64,000 nucleotides of DNA from Bifidobacterium erythrocebi (GCF_012932675.1 NZ_JAAIIF010000002.1:62001-126000); one strand, 5' to 3'; positions 1 through 9,438 are shown, numbered from the stretch's first letter. Numbers and translations: made by a program. The notes: generated from the letters alone by a model not told the origin.

Positions 1-22
1 TGAGTTAGGGAGGCTATGAATC

Positions 23-469
23 ATGGCTGAAACCAAGGTTATTCTTACCAAGACCGTTGCCAACCTCGGTCACTCCGGTGACGTCGTCGAGGTCAAGCCC
101 GGCTTCGCTCGCAACTACCTCATCCCGCAGGGCCTCGCCTTCGCTTGGAACAAGGGCGCTGAGAAGCAGATTCTCGCTATGAAGCGCGCTCGTCTGGCTC
201 AGGCCGTCGCCACCCGCGAGGATGCCGTTGCCGCCAAGGCCGCCATCGAAGGCACCGCCGTCGAGATCACCGCCAAGGTGTCCGAGTCCGGCAAGCTGTT
301 CGGTAGCGTCTCCACCGAGCAGATCGCTCTGGCTCTGGAAGACAAGGCCGTTGTGGACCCGAAGTCCATCGAGGTCGAGCCCATCAAGACCACCGGCGAA
401 TTCCCGGCAAAGGTCGCTCTCCACCCGGAGATCACCGCTTCCTTCTTCGTGAAGGTCGTCGCTGAGTGA
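23..469 (+). CDS. rplI: 50S ribosomal protein L9
   Basis: This 148-residue protein binds 23S rRNA at the base of the L1 stalk in the large ribosomal subunit. The N-terminal L9 signature region is clear: [20 protein letters not shown] followed by the GFARNYLIP motif. A charged linker helix and a C-terminal domain follow, and the length matches bacterial L9. The ATG at 23 has a GGGAGG Shine-Dalgarno at 8-13. The TGA at positions 1-3 could be the stop of rpsR, which normally precedes rplI, but that gene is outside the window. Two hairpins follow the stop codon, so it is probably the last gene of its operon. Confidence 0.97.
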   Translation: MAETKVILTKTVANLGHSGDVVEVKPGFARNYLIPQGLAFAWNKGAEKQILAMKRARLAQAVATREDAVAAKAAIEGTAVEITAKVSESGKLFGSVSTEQIALALEDKAVVDPKSIEVEPIKTTGEFPAKVALHPEITASFFVKVVAE

Positions 470-481
470 ATCCGGCCCGGT

Positions 482-510
482 CGCTAGGCGTTTGCGTCTA
501 GCGGCTTTCT
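482..510 (+). terminator. hairpin after rplI
   Basis: CGCTAGGCG (482-490) pairs with CGTCTAGCG (495-503) with one mismatch and is followed by a short pyrimidine run (GCTTTCT). It is likely the rplI operon terminator. Confidence 0.5.
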
Positions 511-539
511 CAGACTGAAACGTCTTGAGCTTAAGCATT

Positions 540-574
540 GAGTGCCCCCGTACGTTCCGCGTGCGGGGGCACTC
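540..574. terminator. GC-rich inverted repeat
   Basis: GAGTGCCCCCG (540-550) and CGGGGGCACTC (564-574) form a perfect 11-bp stem around a 13-nt loop. There is no T-run on the + strand, so it is a backup terminator or structural element between rplI and the zinc-ribbon gene. Confidence 0.5.
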
Positions 575-845
575 GTATATGTGCGTACATATGCCGTGCT
601 GTGCCGTGTGCTTGTGTGCCGTGTGCTTGTGTGTTGTGTGGCGGGGCGTGAGGCTTGTGTGAGGGCTGGAAAGGCCTGTGATGGGGGATTGCGCTTTGGG
701 TCCGTGCGCACCTGCGCGTGGGATTGTTTGACGGCTGTTCCGGTGGCCGCTCGGCGGTCGTTCCTGTCCGGTAATACCGGAAGAGAGTTGCATAGTCGAA
801 GCGTGCACGCGGAGAAGGGCGTGCGCGGCGAGAGGAGCTGAGAGA
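575..845. other. gene-free spacer with 15-bp tandem repeat
   Basis: Spacer before the zinc-ribbon gene. Two exact 15-bp copies of GTGCCGTGTGCTTGT lie at 601-615 and 616-630, followed by a partial third. An AGGAG Shine-Dalgarno lies at 833-837, before the ATG at 846. I see no convincing gene in the rest. Confidence 0.55.
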
Positions 846-2237
846 ATGCGATGCGATAACTGCGGCGCGCAGGTGGGACAGGAAGACAGATTCTGCGAGC
901 AGTGCGGCAAGCCTGTGGCGCATGCGGATGTCCAGCAGCAGAACACGGTGCAGCCGGATACGGCCCAGAGAGGCATGGAATCCGGCGATGCCATGCCGGC
1001 CGCTGTACAGCCCAGTGAGGTGAGTTGCCGGTTCTGCGGTTCGCCGGCAGAGCCTGATATGCGGTTCTGCCAGAATTGCGGCATGGCATTGGGTGGCGAT
1101 GATGCCGGTGCCGGAGGTACGGGCGCGAGACCGGTCCAGACGGCACCCGTCGGTGCCGGTACCGGTGCCGATACCGATACGGCTGTCGTGCCGGCTGCGA
1201 ATACGACGGCATACGGTACGCAGACAGTCGGCACGCAGTCTGTCGGATTGCCGTCCGACGGTTCGCAATCCGCAGGTTCCCGTCCCGGCTCCCATCGCAA
1301 GGCCGTCATCGCCATTGTCGCGGTGATCGCCGTCGTGGCCATCGTCGCCGCACTGGTCGCATGCTTCCAGCTGGGCCGCCGCTCCGCATCCAACGACGCC
1401 GGCCGGGCATCGGCATCCGCTTCGGCATCGCAGTCCGGCACTCACGCCCGAAGCGGCTCGCATGGCGATACAACGTCGAAGTCCAAGGATTCGGACTCGA
1501 CCGTCGTGTGCGACTCGACGCCGACCGCCGAAGTGGATTCGGTGGATCACAGCGGGTCCACGATGATCGCCACGGTCCGCTTCTCGGCATCGTCCTGCGA
1601 TGGTGAGTTCAAGCAGCGCGACGTGCGCATCGCCTTCAAGGACGGCGACGATACGGTGGCGGCCGCGGTGTTCGACTTCTCCGCCAAGCCGCTGCGGTTC
1701 AGCGACGGCGAGACTACGGCGAAACTGGCGTTCTCCACGTCGCAATACTGGCGTCCGTACGATCTGATCGACGCGTACACCACCAGCGTCTCGCTGCGCA
1801 CCAAGACAAGCGGCGAAGGCAAGGGCAACACCGATACGCATGGCGCATACGGCGGGGCGAATGTGGACGCCACCGAGATCGAGCGGTACGCGCATGATGC
1901 GCTGGAATGGCAGGTCGACCACGATCAGCTGGATATCAGCAGGTTCTATGATGCCCCGACCACGCAGCTGTCCAGCAAGAAGTACGGCATGGAGATCGAC
2001 GGCAAGGTATGGAAGTACGGCGACATCTACGCGCAGTTCTTGGACTTGCGTGCGAAGTGGCCGAGCGCGGTGATGCTGTGGGCCTCGGACTACACGTACT
2101 ACACGCGCAACGGCCACGAGTCCGACTTCTACGTGGTGCTTTCCGGCGAGACCTTCGACTCCAAGGACGCGGGCAAGTCGTGGTGCAGCGAGAACCATTT
2201 CGGTGCCAACGACTGCATGGCGATCCAGCTGGACTGA
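846..2237 (+). CDS. zinc-ribbon single-pass membrane protein
   Basis: Protein of 463 residues. It begins with two zinc ribbons: CDNCG...FCEQCGKP near residues 3-24 and CRFCG...FCQNCGMAL near 59-80. A low-complexity Gly/Ala/Thr linker follows, then one hydrophobic helix (AVIAIVAVIAVVAIVAALVA, about residues 150-170). The C-terminal half is rich in Ser, Asp and Tyr and is predicted to be extracytoplasmic. Many actinobacterial zinc_ribbon_2-type membrane proteins share this architecture, with the ribbons on the cytoplasmic side. Nothing in the sequence names a substrate or reaction. The gene stands alone between rplI and tRNA-Lys. The family is clear but the function is unknown. Confidence 0.8.
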   Translation: MRCDNCGAQVGQEDRFCEQCGKPVAHADVQQQNTVQPDTAQRGMESGDAMPAAVQPSEVSCRFCGSPAEPDMRFCQNCGMALGGDDAGAGGTGARPVQTAPVGAGTGADTDTAVVPAANTTAYGTQTVGTQSVGLPSDGSQSAGSRPGSHRKAVIAIVAVIAVVAIVAALVACFQLGRRSASNDAGRASASASASQSGTHARSGSHGDTTSKSKDSDSTVVCDSTPTAEVDSVDHSGSTMIATVRFSASSCDGEFKQRDVRIAFKDGDDTVAAAVFDFSAKPLRFSDGETTAKLAFSTSQYWRPYDLIDAYTTSVSLRTKTSGEGKGNTDTHGAYGGANVDATEIERYAHDALEWQVDHDQLDISRFYDAPTTQLSSKKYGMEIDGKVWKYGDIYAQFLDLRAKWPSAVMLWASDYTYYTRNGHESDFYVVLSGETFDSKDAGKSWCSENHFGANDCMAIQLD

Positions 2238-2359
2238 ATTTCGGGTCGAATCGGGCTGAATTGTGCCGGCAATGTTCCAAAAGAGCATGCAACGGCGCTT
2301 TTCGGCAGTGTTGTGGAATCGTTGGAATTCCAACGATTCCCAGCGCGACACGCCGATGT

Positions 2360-2387
2360 TTGCGCCTAGGGTGATTCTGAGTATAGT
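2360..2387 (+). promoter_or_regulatory. candidate promoter for tRNA-Lys
   Basis: TTGCGC (2360-2365), a 16-nt spacer and TATAGT (2382-2387) lie 28 nt before the tRNA. The near-consensus spacing supports a sigma-70-type promoter. Confidence 0.55.
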
Positions 2388-2414
2388 TATCTCTTGGTTC
2401 AAGCAATGGCCAAC

Positions 2415-2488
2415 GCCCCTTTAGCTCAGTTGGTTAGAGCAGCTGACTCTTAATCAGCGTGTCCAGGGTTCGAATCCCTGAGGGGGCA
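2415..2488 (+). tRNA. tRNA-Lys (anticodon CTT)
   Basis: A 74-nt cloverleaf. The acceptor GCCCCTT pairs with AGGGGGC. The D-arm contains AGCTCAGTTGG. The anticodon loop CTCTTAA in stem GCTGA/TCAGC gives anticodon CTT, which reads AAG lysine codons. The T-arm is GGTTCGAATCC. The discriminator base is A and CCA is not encoded. Confidence 0.97.
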
Positions 2489-2494
2489 CAGATA

Positions 2495-2525
2495 AGACCC
2501 AAGCCTAACGGCTTGGGTCTTTTTG
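2495..2525 (+). terminator. Rho-independent terminator after tRNA-Lys
   Basis: AGACCCAAGCC and GGCTTGGGTCT form an 11-bp stem around TAAC, followed directly by TTTTTGT. Confidence 0.9.
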
Positions 2526-2577
2526 TATTCGCAGAAGGCCGGGCGGCCGGCGTCGGAACAGCACGGAGGCGGACACC

Positions 2578-3096
2578 ATGAGCCAGACAATGCATGTTTG
2601 TACGGAAAGCGACCTGGACGCGCTGCGCGACCTGTCCATCGCCACGTACAGGCAGACCTTCGCCGCCGTGAATACCGAAGAGAACATGAACGCCTACCTG
2701 GAGGACGCGTTCGCCGCCGACAAGCTGTTGCGAGAGCTGCGCGACGAGAGCTCGGAATTCGTGCTGGCGGAGAACGACGGCAGACCGGCAGGATACCTCA
2801 AGATCAACGAGGCTCCATCACAGACGGAATTCAACGACACGGCCTCCCTGGAGATCCAACGGATCTACATCGACGGCAGGGCACAGGGCAAGGGCTTGGG
2901 AACGCGTCTGATGCAATACGCCATCGACACGGCGAAGGAACGCGGGAAGCAATATGTGTGGCTCGGCGTCTGGGAGCACAACGACAAGGCGATCCGCTTC
3001 TACGCGCGCAACGGCTTCTACCGGATTGGAGAACACGCCTTCATCATGGGCGACGACAAGCAGACCGACCACCTCATGCGCAAGGACCTGCGGTGA
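2578..3096 (+). CDS. GNAT family N-acetyltransferase
   Basis: This 172-residue enzyme carries the GNAT fold, which transfers an acyl group from acetyl-CoA to an amine. Motif A is visible as IQRIYIDGRAQGKGLGTRLM, with the Q/R-x-x-G-x-G/A pyrophosphate-binding pattern (AQGKGLGT). Motif B follows as WLGVWEHNDKAIRFYARNGF. The spacing and length suit a small-molecule or spermidine-type acetyltransferase. The substrate cannot be read from sequence. The ATG at 2578 has GGAGG eight bases upstream. It sits alone between tRNA-Lys and the aquaporin gene. Confidence 0.9.
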   Translation: MSQTMHVCTESDLDALRDLSIATYRQTFAAVNTEENMNAYLEDAFAADKLLRELRDESSEFVLAENDGRPAGYLKINEAPSQTEFNDTASLEIQRIYIDGRAQGKGLGTRLMQYAIDTAKERGKQYVWLGVWEHNDKAIRFYARNGFYRIGEHAFIMGDDKQTDHLMRKDLR

Positions 3097-3281
3097 CGGT
3101 CTGCCACGCGTGCGGATGACCTGTATGCGGTGGTGCCTGCGCATAAGCCATTGGATGCTGCTGGGGGATTGCTGCAGGACTTCCGGCGTGAGGAGTAATG
3201 TTGTACTACTGTTGTCCGCTTAGAGCGGAAATCGCAATACCCTGTTTTATCTCGAGAGAAGAAGCAATAGAGGAAACTGCA

Positions 3282-4013
3282 GTGGAATACTCACTCTTTA
3301 CCAAGCTTGCCGCGGAATTCGTCGGCACCGCTATCCTGATGGTCTTCGGCAACGGTTCGGTCGCCAACGCGGAACTGAAGAACACCAAGGGCTACCACGC
3401 CGGTTGGCTGAACATCGCCATGGGCTACGGTTTCGGCGTGATGTTCCCGGTGCTGATGTTCGGCGGCATCTCCGGTGCCCACATCAACCCGGCCATGACC
3501 ATCGCACAGGCCGTCAACGGCATGTTCCCGTGGAACGAAGTGCTGCCGTACATCATCGCCCAGCTGCTCGGCGCGCTCGTCGGCCAGCTCATCGTGTACA
3601 TCACCTACTACCCGCACTACAAGGACACCGACGATGCCGAAGCCATCCTCGGCACCTTCTGCACCACCGACGCCCACAATGACCGCATCAACTACTTCCT
3701 CAACGAGTTCTTCGGCACCTTCATGCTGGTGCTCGGCGCGCTGTGCTGCCTGAGCCTGCCGTGGGGCAAGGCCGATCTCGCCGCCGCGTCCATCGTCGTC
3801 GGCTTCATCGTGTGGGGTCTGGTCACCTCCATGGGCGGCCCGACCGGCCCTGGCCTGAACCCGGCCCGCGACCTGATGCCGCGTCTGCTGCACTCCATCC
3901 TGCCGATCCCGAACAAGGGCGATTCCCGTTGGGGCGAGGCCTGGATTCCGGTCGTGGCTCCGATTTGCGGCGCGATTCTCGGTGCGTTCCTGTTCAACGT
4001 GCTGTTCGCCTGA
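3282..4013 (+). CDS. MIP family aquaporin / glycerol uptake facilitator
   Basis: A 243-residue inner-membrane channel for water or small polyols such as glycerol. Both channel-forming loops are present: GAHINPAMT and GPGLNPARD. Six hydrophobic segments surround them. I place the start at GTG 3282 because AGAGGA lies 7 nt upstream and the family-typical N-terminus (EYSLFTKLAAEFVGTA) begins there. A longer reading from 3198 would add an atypical leader. The second loop carries Asp after NPAR, which favours glycerol-type over water-only channels, but this is inference. It is a monocistronic gene with its own terminator. Confidence 0.93.
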   Translation: MEYSLFTKLAAEFVGTAILMVFGNGSVANAELKNTKGYHAGWLNIAMGYGFGVMFPVLMFGGISGAHINPAMTIAQAVNGMFPWNEVLPYIIAQLLGALVGQLIVYITYYPHYKDTDDAEAILGTFCTTDAHNDRINYFLNEFFGTFMLVLGALCCLSLPWGKADLAAASIVVGFIVWGLVTSMGGPTGPGLNPARDLMPRLLHSILPIPNKGDSRWGEAWIPVVAPICGAILGAFLFNVLFA

Positions 4014-4062
4014 ACCGCGTTGATTCGCTGATTTGCTGATTCACGTTTGCGCGTGATCGCCC

Positions 4063-4092
4063 AGCCCGTCGCTTCGTGCGGCGGGCTTTTTC
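4063..4092 (+). terminator. Rho-independent terminator after aquaporin
   Basis: AGCCCGTCGC / GCGGCGGGCT stem (one G-T wobble) with a 5-nt loop, followed by TTTTTC. Confidence 0.9.
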
Positions 4093-4255
4093 ATTGCCGT
4101 TGCACGTGGCTTGCACGTGCCTTCGTGCTGCAGCCTCACGCATGGACTTGCCACAGGGCGTAGCCGTTGCGCTGAGCGCAATATGGGATTATCGCGCATT
4201 CCGCGCCGGGATATGGTGTGATTGTTTTCGGAACATTCGGAAGGGAAGGTGCCGT

Positions 4256-7039
4256 ATGCAGGCTGCGATTGCGATTGCCTTGGCCGTGCTCATCACGGTC
4301 GGGATCGCCTGGTTCTTCTTCGCGCCGCGCAAGGCATATCGGGCCCGCATCGACGGCGATATGCAGGAAGCGGTGATCGAGGTGAAAGGCGGGTACAGCC
4401 CGTCGGTCATCGAGGCCGAGGCCGGCATGCCATTGCGGCTGGTGTTCGACCGCAAGGAGGACGGCGAATGCTCGTCCCACGTGGTGTTCTCCGATTTCGG
4501 CGTGGACCGCATGCTGCCGGCGTTCCGCACCACCACGCTCACCTTGGACCCAACCGATCCGGGGGAGTACGGCTTCGCCTGCGGCATGAACATGCTGCAC
4601 GGCATGTTGAAGGTGATTCCCGGCAAGCATCGCGCTTCCTCTTCTGCGGTTTCCGCGTCTTCCTCTTCCACCCGCGTCGGCGTGCCCGACAGCGATTCCT
4701 CCGCCCAATCGTCCCGCAACCCCGCACCGGCCGGCGAGCCCGGCGGTACCATCCCCGAAGCGGACGAGGAACGCATCCAAGACATCAACAACGCCCACGA
4801 GATCACCACCCTGATCCGCAGACTCGTCGTCTCCGCAATCTGCACCATCCCGGTGTTCTGCTCGTCCATGCTCATGCTGTACCCCATGCCGGCCTGGGCA
4901 CAACTGCTGTGCATGCTGCCCGTAGTCGGCTATGCCGGCCTGCCGATTTTCCGCAGCGGCTGGGCCGCCATCACGCATCGCGCCCCCGAAATGAACGCGC
5001 TGGTCACCATGGGCACCGCGGCCGCGTTCCTGTATTCGCTGGTCGTCACCTTCGCACCGGGCATACTGCCGCAGAACGCGCGCGAACCCTACTACGAAGC
5101 CGTGGGCGTGGTGATCACGCTGATGCTTGTCGGCCAGCTGCTCGAAGCGAAAGCGCGCAAAGGCACCGGCGAGGCCATCCGATCGCTGATGGGCTTGAGG
5201 CCGGCAACCGCATGCGTGATCCGCGGAGGCGAGGAACAGAACATCCCCATCGACAGCGTTGCCGTAGACGACATCATCGTGGTACGCCCGGGGGAGCGCC
5301 TGCCCGTGGACGGCATCGTGGTCGAAGGTACCTCGTCGGTCGACGAGTCGATGATCACCGGCGAACCGATGCCGGTGCGCAAAACCACAGGCGACGAAGT
5401 GACCGGCGCCACGGTCAACGGTGCCGGCGCGCTGCGCTACCGCGCCACGAAAGTCGGCAAGGACACCGTGCTCGCGCACATCGTGTCGATGGTGAAAACC
5501 GCGCAAAGCTCAAAAGCACCGGTGCAACGCCTGGCCGACCGCATCAGCTCCATATTCGTGCCGGCGGTAGTGCTCATCGCCGTATGGTCGTGCGCACTAT
5601 GGTTCGTCTTCGGACCGGATCCGCGCATCACGCACGCGCTGGTCGCAGCGGTATCCGTGCTGCTCATCGCCTGCCCGTGCGCGCTCGGCCTGGCCACGCC
5701 GCTGTCGGTGATGGTCTCCACAGGCCGTGCGGCGCAGATGGGCGTACTGATCCGTTCCGCCGAGGCACTGGAACTATCCGGGCACGTGAACGCCGTCGTA
5801 CTCGACAAGACCGGCACCATCACCGCAGGCCGGCCTTCGCTCACCGACGTGCTGCCGCTGGGTGCCTGGAGGTCGAACACGGACGGTCTACTGGCGCTCG
5901 CCGCCGGGGCCGAACACGACTCGGAACATCCGCTGGCCGCCGCGATCGTTGCCGAAGCGGAGCAACGCGGCCTTGCGCCGGGCGATTCGCAGCGTGAGGC
6001 ATTCCAGGTCCATGCAGGTCTCGGTGTGACCTGCACCGTGGACGGGCATGCCGTGGCCGTAGGCAACACCGACCTCATCGACCGCCTGGACGTGGGCATG
6101 CCGAGCGTCGGCAACGAGGATCTGGATGACATCATCGCCGACATGGAACGGCTTTCCGAACAAGGCAAGACGCCGATGCTGGCCGCCGTGGACGGCGAGC
6201 TTGCGGGCATCATCGCCGTGGCCGATACCGTCAAACCGGATTCGGCGCAGGCCATCGACGCATTGCGCTCGCACGGCATCACCGTCACCATGCTCACCGG
6301 AGACAACGAGACCACGGCCTCCGCCGTCGCACGGCAGGTGGGCGTGGATCATGTGATCGCCGGGGTGCGACCGGAGAACAAGGCCGACGAGATCGCCAGG
6401 CTGCAGGCGCAAGGCTACACGGTGGCCATGGTGGGCGACGGCATCAACGACGCGCCCGCCCTGGCCCGCGCGGATGTGGGCTTCGCCATCGGTACCGGCA
6501 CCGACGTCGCCATCCAATCCGCCGACGTCACCCTGATGAGCGGTTCGCTCATGGGTCTGGTGCACGAGATCGACCTTGCCCACGCGGCACTACGCAACAT
6601 CGGCCAGAACCTGGGCTTCGCGCTCGGCTACAACAGCGTGGGCATCCTGATTGCGGCGGGTGCGTTGTACCCGTTCACCGGCATGATGCTCAACCCGATG
6701 ATCGCCGGCGCGGCGATGGCGTTCTCGTCGCTGTGCGTGGTGACCAACGCCAGCAGGCTGCGCCTGTTCGACCCGGCGAAACACCATGACTACCAAGTAA
6801 AGAACAACACACAGAAAGGAACCATCATGGGTTTGTTCAGTGATCATAAGGCCAAGAACGGCGGCTGCTGCGGCGGCCATGCCAGCGTTTCCGAAGGCGC
6901 GAAGGACCCGGTGTGCGGCATGAGCGTGAACCCGGCCTCCGCCGCTGCCACCCGCGAATACGAAGGCAAGACCTACTTCTTCTGCAACCCCGGCTGCGCC
7001 GAGACCTTCGACAAGGATCCCGCGAAGTACGCCGCCTGA
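4256..7039 (+). CDS. copper-type P1B ATPase with N-terminal cupredoxin and C-terminal YHS domain
   Basis: A 927-residue membrane ATPase that most likely exports copper or silver from the cytoplasm. An N-terminal helix (residues 3-23) leads into a cupredoxin-like domain (about 35-125) with candidate metal ligands in GECSSH and [10 protein letters not shown]. The P1B core follows: TGEP actuator motif, ACPCALG with C473 and C475, phosphorylated D517 in DKTGT, SEHP nucleotide motif, GDGINDAP with D728, and YNSVG/SSL helices. Residues 858-927 form a Cys-rich YHS domain ([16 protein letters not shown]). There is no HMA domain, so the cupredoxin replaces the usual metal-binding N-terminus. The start is ATG 4256 with AAGGGAAGG upstream. 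A Shine-Dalgarno precedes the YHS part (separate entry). No copper regulator is adjacent. Confidence 0.93.
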   Translation: MQAAIAIALAVLITVGIAWFFFAPRKAYRARIDGDMQEAVIEVKGGYSPSVIEAEAGMPLRLVFDRKEDGECSSHVVFSDFGVDRMLPAFRTTTLTLDPTDPGEYGFACGMNMLHGMLKVIPGKHRASSSAVSASSSSTRVGVPDSDSSAQSSRNPAPAGEPGGTIPEADEERIQDINNAHEITTLIRRLVVSAICTIPVFCSSMLMLYPMPAWAQLLCMLPVVGYAGLPIFRSGWAAITHRAPEMNALVTMGTAAAFLYSLVVTFAPGILPQNAREPYYEAVGVVITLMLVGQLLEAKARKGTGEAIRSLMGLRPATACVIRGGEEQNIPIDSVAVDDIIVVRPGERLPVDGIVVEGTSSVDESMITGEPMPVRKTTGDEVTGATVNGAGALRYRATKVGKDTVLAHIVSMVKTAQSSKAPVQRLADRISSIFVPAVVLIAVWSCALWFVFGPDPRITHALVAAVSVLLIACPCALGLATPLSVMVSTGRAAQMGVLIRSAEALELSGHVNAVVLDKTGTITAGRPSLTDVLPLGAWRSNTDGLLALAAGAEHDSEHPLAAAIVAEAEQRGLAPGDSQREAFQVHAGLGVTCTVDGHAVAVGNTDLIDRLDVGMPSVGNEDLDDIIADMERLSEQGKTPMLAAVDGELAGIIAVADTVKPDSAQAIDALRSHGITVTMLTGDNETTASAVARQVGVDHVIAGVRPENKADEIARLQAQGYTVAMVGDGINDAPALARADVGFAIGTGTDVAIQSADVTLMSGSLMGLVHEIDLAHAALRNIGQNLGFALGYNSVGILIAAGALYPFTGMMLNPMIAGAAMAFSSLCVVTNASRLRLFDPAKHHDYQVKNNTQKGTIMGLFSDHKAKNGGCCGGHASVSEGAKDPVCGMSVNPASAAATREYEGKTYFFCNPGCAETFDKDPAKYAA
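6827..7039 (+). other. possible internal start: stand-alone YHS metal-binding protein
   Basis: Within the P-ATPase frame, ATG 6827 is preceded by AGAAAGGA about 6 nt upstream, a good ribosome binding site. Initiation here would give a 70-residue protein with [15 protein letters not shown] and FCNPGC, a typical free YHS copper-binding protein. No stop separates it from the ATPase, so both a fused and a free form are possible. Confidence 0.55.
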
Positions 7040-7131
7040 GACCGGAAGCCGTGGAGTACTGCGGCTGCCTTGACGGCTGCTCCCAGGAGATCTCTTCAGG
7101 AGATTGCCCCCCCCGGATTGCCCCAATAGGC

Positions 7132-7330
7132 GTGTATTTCGCCTACGTGTGGCAGATTTTCGGTCGTGCCAGCATGTATCTCGCTTACGTGTGGCACCGA
7201 TTGCGTCATACCCGAGACCTCACCCTTGGAATACCAAGGGAAGAGGCCTCGGGTTTCGCATATCACCTGCCACACGTAAGCGAGATACATCTGGTCTGTA
7301 TGCGCAATCTGCCACATGTAACGCGAATAG
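7132..7330. repeat. nested inverted-repeat element between P-ATPase and rmuC
   Basis: Four copies of a motif near CGCTTACGTGTGGCA lie in this 325-bp gap: two direct (7140-7156 region and 7174-7196) and two inverted (7268-7290 and 7306-7328). The inner pair is a perfect 23-bp inverted repeat. Inside it a further stem (CCCGAGACCTC 7211-7221 with GAGGCCTCGGG 7243-7253) encloses a perfect hairpin (CCCTTGG 7223-7229, CCAAGGG 7234-7240). The whole could fold as one long multi-part cruciform or act as an operator cluster. The rest of the gap shows nothing else. Confidence 0.8.
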
Positions 7331-7351
7331 CAGCCTGTAGCGTGGGGTTGC

Positions 7352-7357
7352 CATACT
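7352..7357 (+). promoter_or_regulatory. -10-like hexamer, leaderless start of rmuC
   Basis: CATACT ends 7 nt before ATG 7365 and no Shine-Dalgarno is present, which suggests a leaderless mRNA. Confidence 0.45.
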
Positions 7358-7364
7358 GAAAACC

Positions 7365-8708
7365 ATGAACGTGACTTGGATTCTCATGGTGTTGACGTTG
7401 CTGATCGGCTTGGCGGTGGGGGCCGTCGCCGGATTCAGCGTAGGCAGATCGCGCGCCCAAAGCGACACACGCCAACCATATGCCGGCAACGGCGAAGACG
7501 TCGCCTCCCTGACCGAACAGCTCGAAGCGGCACGGATCGAAATCTCGCAGCTGGAAACCTCACGCGCCCAGCTGCGCGCCCACCTGGACGGGGCGAACCA
7601 GCAGCTCGCATTCGTCAAGAACCAGCTGGCCCAAGCACAGCAGGCCGAACAGATCCGCATCGAACATGAGCGCGAACGCGCCGCGGCACAAGCCGAAACC
7701 CAACGGCAGGAACAGGCCCGCCGTCTGCAGGAACAGAGCCGTGTGATCGAAGCGCTCGCCCCCGTGCAGAAGAACCTCGACGCCTTGCAGCACAAGGTGG
7801 AACAGATCGAGGAAGGACGCAAGCGCGAAATGGGTGCGCTCGGTCAGCAGCTCAAAGGCCTGGGCGACCAGCAGGCGCGTCTTGACAAGGAGACGAACGC
7901 GCTGTCCGCCGCGCTGCGCAACAACAAGGTCCGCGGTGCGTGGGGCGAGGCGCAGTTGCGCAACATCGTGGAATCCGCCGGACTGCTCGAACATGTCGAC
8001 TTCGATACGCAGGTGGTGGTCACCGATGCGGAAGGCCATGTGCAGCGCCCGGACATGATCATCCATATGCCAGGCGGCAAGACGATTCCGATTGACGCGA
8101 AAGCCCCGTACGCCGACTACCAGCGTGCCTGCGAGATTCCGGACACCGCGCCTGCCGAGGAGCTGGCCCGCAAATCCGAATTGCTGCAACGCCACGCCAA
8201 AGCGGTGCGCGAGCATGTGAAGACCTTGGGAAACAAGGCGTATTGGAACGCGTTCAGCGATGCGCCGGATTTCGTCATCGCGTTCATCCCCAACGAATCG
8301 TTGCTGCAGGCCGCGCTCGAAACCGATCCGACGCTGATGGACGACGCGTTCGCCCAGAAGGTGGCGCTGACCTCGCCGGTCACCCTGTGGGCTGTGCTCA
8401 AATCCGTGGCCTACGCTTGGCAGCAGCAAAGCCTGACCGATGACGCGAAGATGCTGTTCGACCTGTCGCGCGAACTGTACGATCGGTTCGTGGTGCTGGG
8501 CGAACGCGCCACCAAACTGGGGTCGGCAATCACCAAGACGGTCAGTGCTTACAACGCGTTCGCCTCGTCACTGGAATCGAGGGTGCTGGTCACTGCGCGC
8601 AAACTGCAGCGCGTCGACCAGAGCAAAGTCATCGAGCCGGTCGAGATGATCGCGCCCGAGAAAGCGGATATTCGTGAACTGACCGCTCCGGAGACCAGCA
8701 AGGAGTGA
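7365..8708 (+). CDS. rmuC: DNA recombination protein RmuC
   Basis: Protein of 447 residues. It has an N-terminal membrane helix (residues 3-25), a long Gln/Glu/Ala-rich coiled coil (about 45-175), and the RmuC core with its nuclease-like fold (about 185-400). The core contains KVRGAWGEAQLRNIVESAG and PIDAKAPYADY, both typical of the family. In E. coli RmuC limits sequence inversions between short inverted repeats, which is intriguing beside the inverted-repeat element upstream. That link is only a correlation of position. The stop is followed 88 bp later by the next gene. Confidence 0.93.
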   Translation: MNVTWILMVLTLLIGLAVGAVAGFSVGRSRAQSDTRQPYAGNGEDVASLTEQLEAARIEISQLETSRAQLRAHLDGANQQLAFVKNQLAQAQQAEQIRIEHERERAAAQAETQRQEQARRLQEQSRVIEALAPVQKNLDALQHKVEQIEEGRKREMGALGQQLKGLGDQQARLDKETNALSAALRNNKVRGAWGEAQLRNIVESAGLLEHVDFDTQVVVTDAEGHVQRPDMIIHMPGGKTIPIDAKAPYADYQRACEIPDTAPAEELARKSELLQRHAKAVREHVKTLGNKAYWNAFSDAPDFVIAFIPNESLLQAALETDPTLMDDAFAQKVALTSPVTLWAVLKSVAYAWQQQSLTDDAKMLFDLSRELYDRFVVLGERATKLGSAITKTVSAYNAFASSLESRVLVTARKLQRVDQSKVIEPVEMIAPEKADIRELTAPETSKE

Positions 8709-8783
8709 GCGGGAGATTTGCGGGAAGTCCGTGGAACGGTCCATGGAAAGACCTGCGGAAAGGCTTGTGGGAAGAGGGGTTCG

Positions 8784-8789
8784 TACACT
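8784..8789 (+). promoter_or_regulatory. -10-like hexamer, leaderless start
   Basis: TACACT lies 7 nt before ATG 8797 with no Shine-Dalgarno between. It supports the 8797 start over the longer open frame and suggests a leaderless transcript. Confidence 0.5.
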
Positions 8790-8796
8790 GGCAGCT

Positions 8797-9438
8797 ATGA
8801 CTGATTCTGGATTCCGCCCCACCGGCGTGAGCGGGTCGCACGCCGACGCCGCCACCACGAGTTTTGCATCCCTCGAACCGCGCGACCAGCTGCTTGAGCT
8901 GCTGCGCGAACGTGCTGCCGGCAAGCCGTTCTCCGAACTGTCCGCAGTGACGTTCGACCATCGCGGTGCCACGGTGGTGGGCCATCTGCTGCTCGACGCG
9001 CTGGAGGACGCCGGGTATTCCGTCGATGATTTCGACGCGGTGGGTGCGCTGACCGCCGCCGCGGTGCCGCTGGTGATTTCGGTGGTGCAGGCCGCCGCAT
9101 CCCGTGGCGAGGACGTCGACGGATTCGTCATGGATTTCGTATATCCGTCGATCAAGGGGCCGTCGATCACAGGCAAGCGCGTGGTGCTGCTCGACGCCTG
9201 GCTGTCCGAGAAATCCTACGTGCAGACCTCATCACTGGTCACCCTGCGTAACGGCAACGAGCTGAGCCTCGACTTCTCTGTAGTCGAGCATGAGGGCGCG
9301 AGCGTGGTGGCCGTGGCCTCCATGGTGGGCGGTATCGGCGGCGGCGATACGAAGCATATCGAAGTGATCAACCCCGTCACCGACGAACGCCATGAGCTGC
9401 CGTTCGTGCAGCTGTTCGACGAAGCCGAGTTGCACTGA
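8797..9438 (+). CDS. phosphoribosyltransferase-like protein (PyrE-related)
   Basis: A 213-residue protein resembling type I phosphoribosyltransferases of the orotate branch. The regions AVTFDHRGATVVGHLLLDAL and DAVGALTAAAVPLV match the PRTase core. The expected PRPP-binding loop (usually hydrophobic residues, then DDVxTTG) is degenerate here: VVLLDAWLSEKSYVQTS. It may therefore have lost catalysis or use another ligand. The stop codon overlaps the start of the SpoU methyltransferase (TGATG), so the two are co-translated. The start at 8797 is chosen because the -10-like TACACT sits 7 nt upstream. Confidence 0.7.
   Translation: MTDSGFRPTGVSGSHADAATTSFASLEPRDQLLELLRERAAGKPFSELSAVTFDHRGATVVGHLLLDALEDAGYSVDDFDAVGALTAAAVPLVISVVQAAASRGEDVDGFVMDFVYPSIKGPSITGKRVVLLDAWLSEKSYVQTSSLVTLRNGNELSLDFSVVEHEGASVVAVASMVGGIGGGDTKHIEVINPVTDERHELPFVQLFDEAELH

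Noticed and set aside
14..1441. Minus-strand open frame over rplI and the zinc-ribbon gene
   Set aside because: It is a shadow of two well-supported plus-strand genes in GC-rich DNA.
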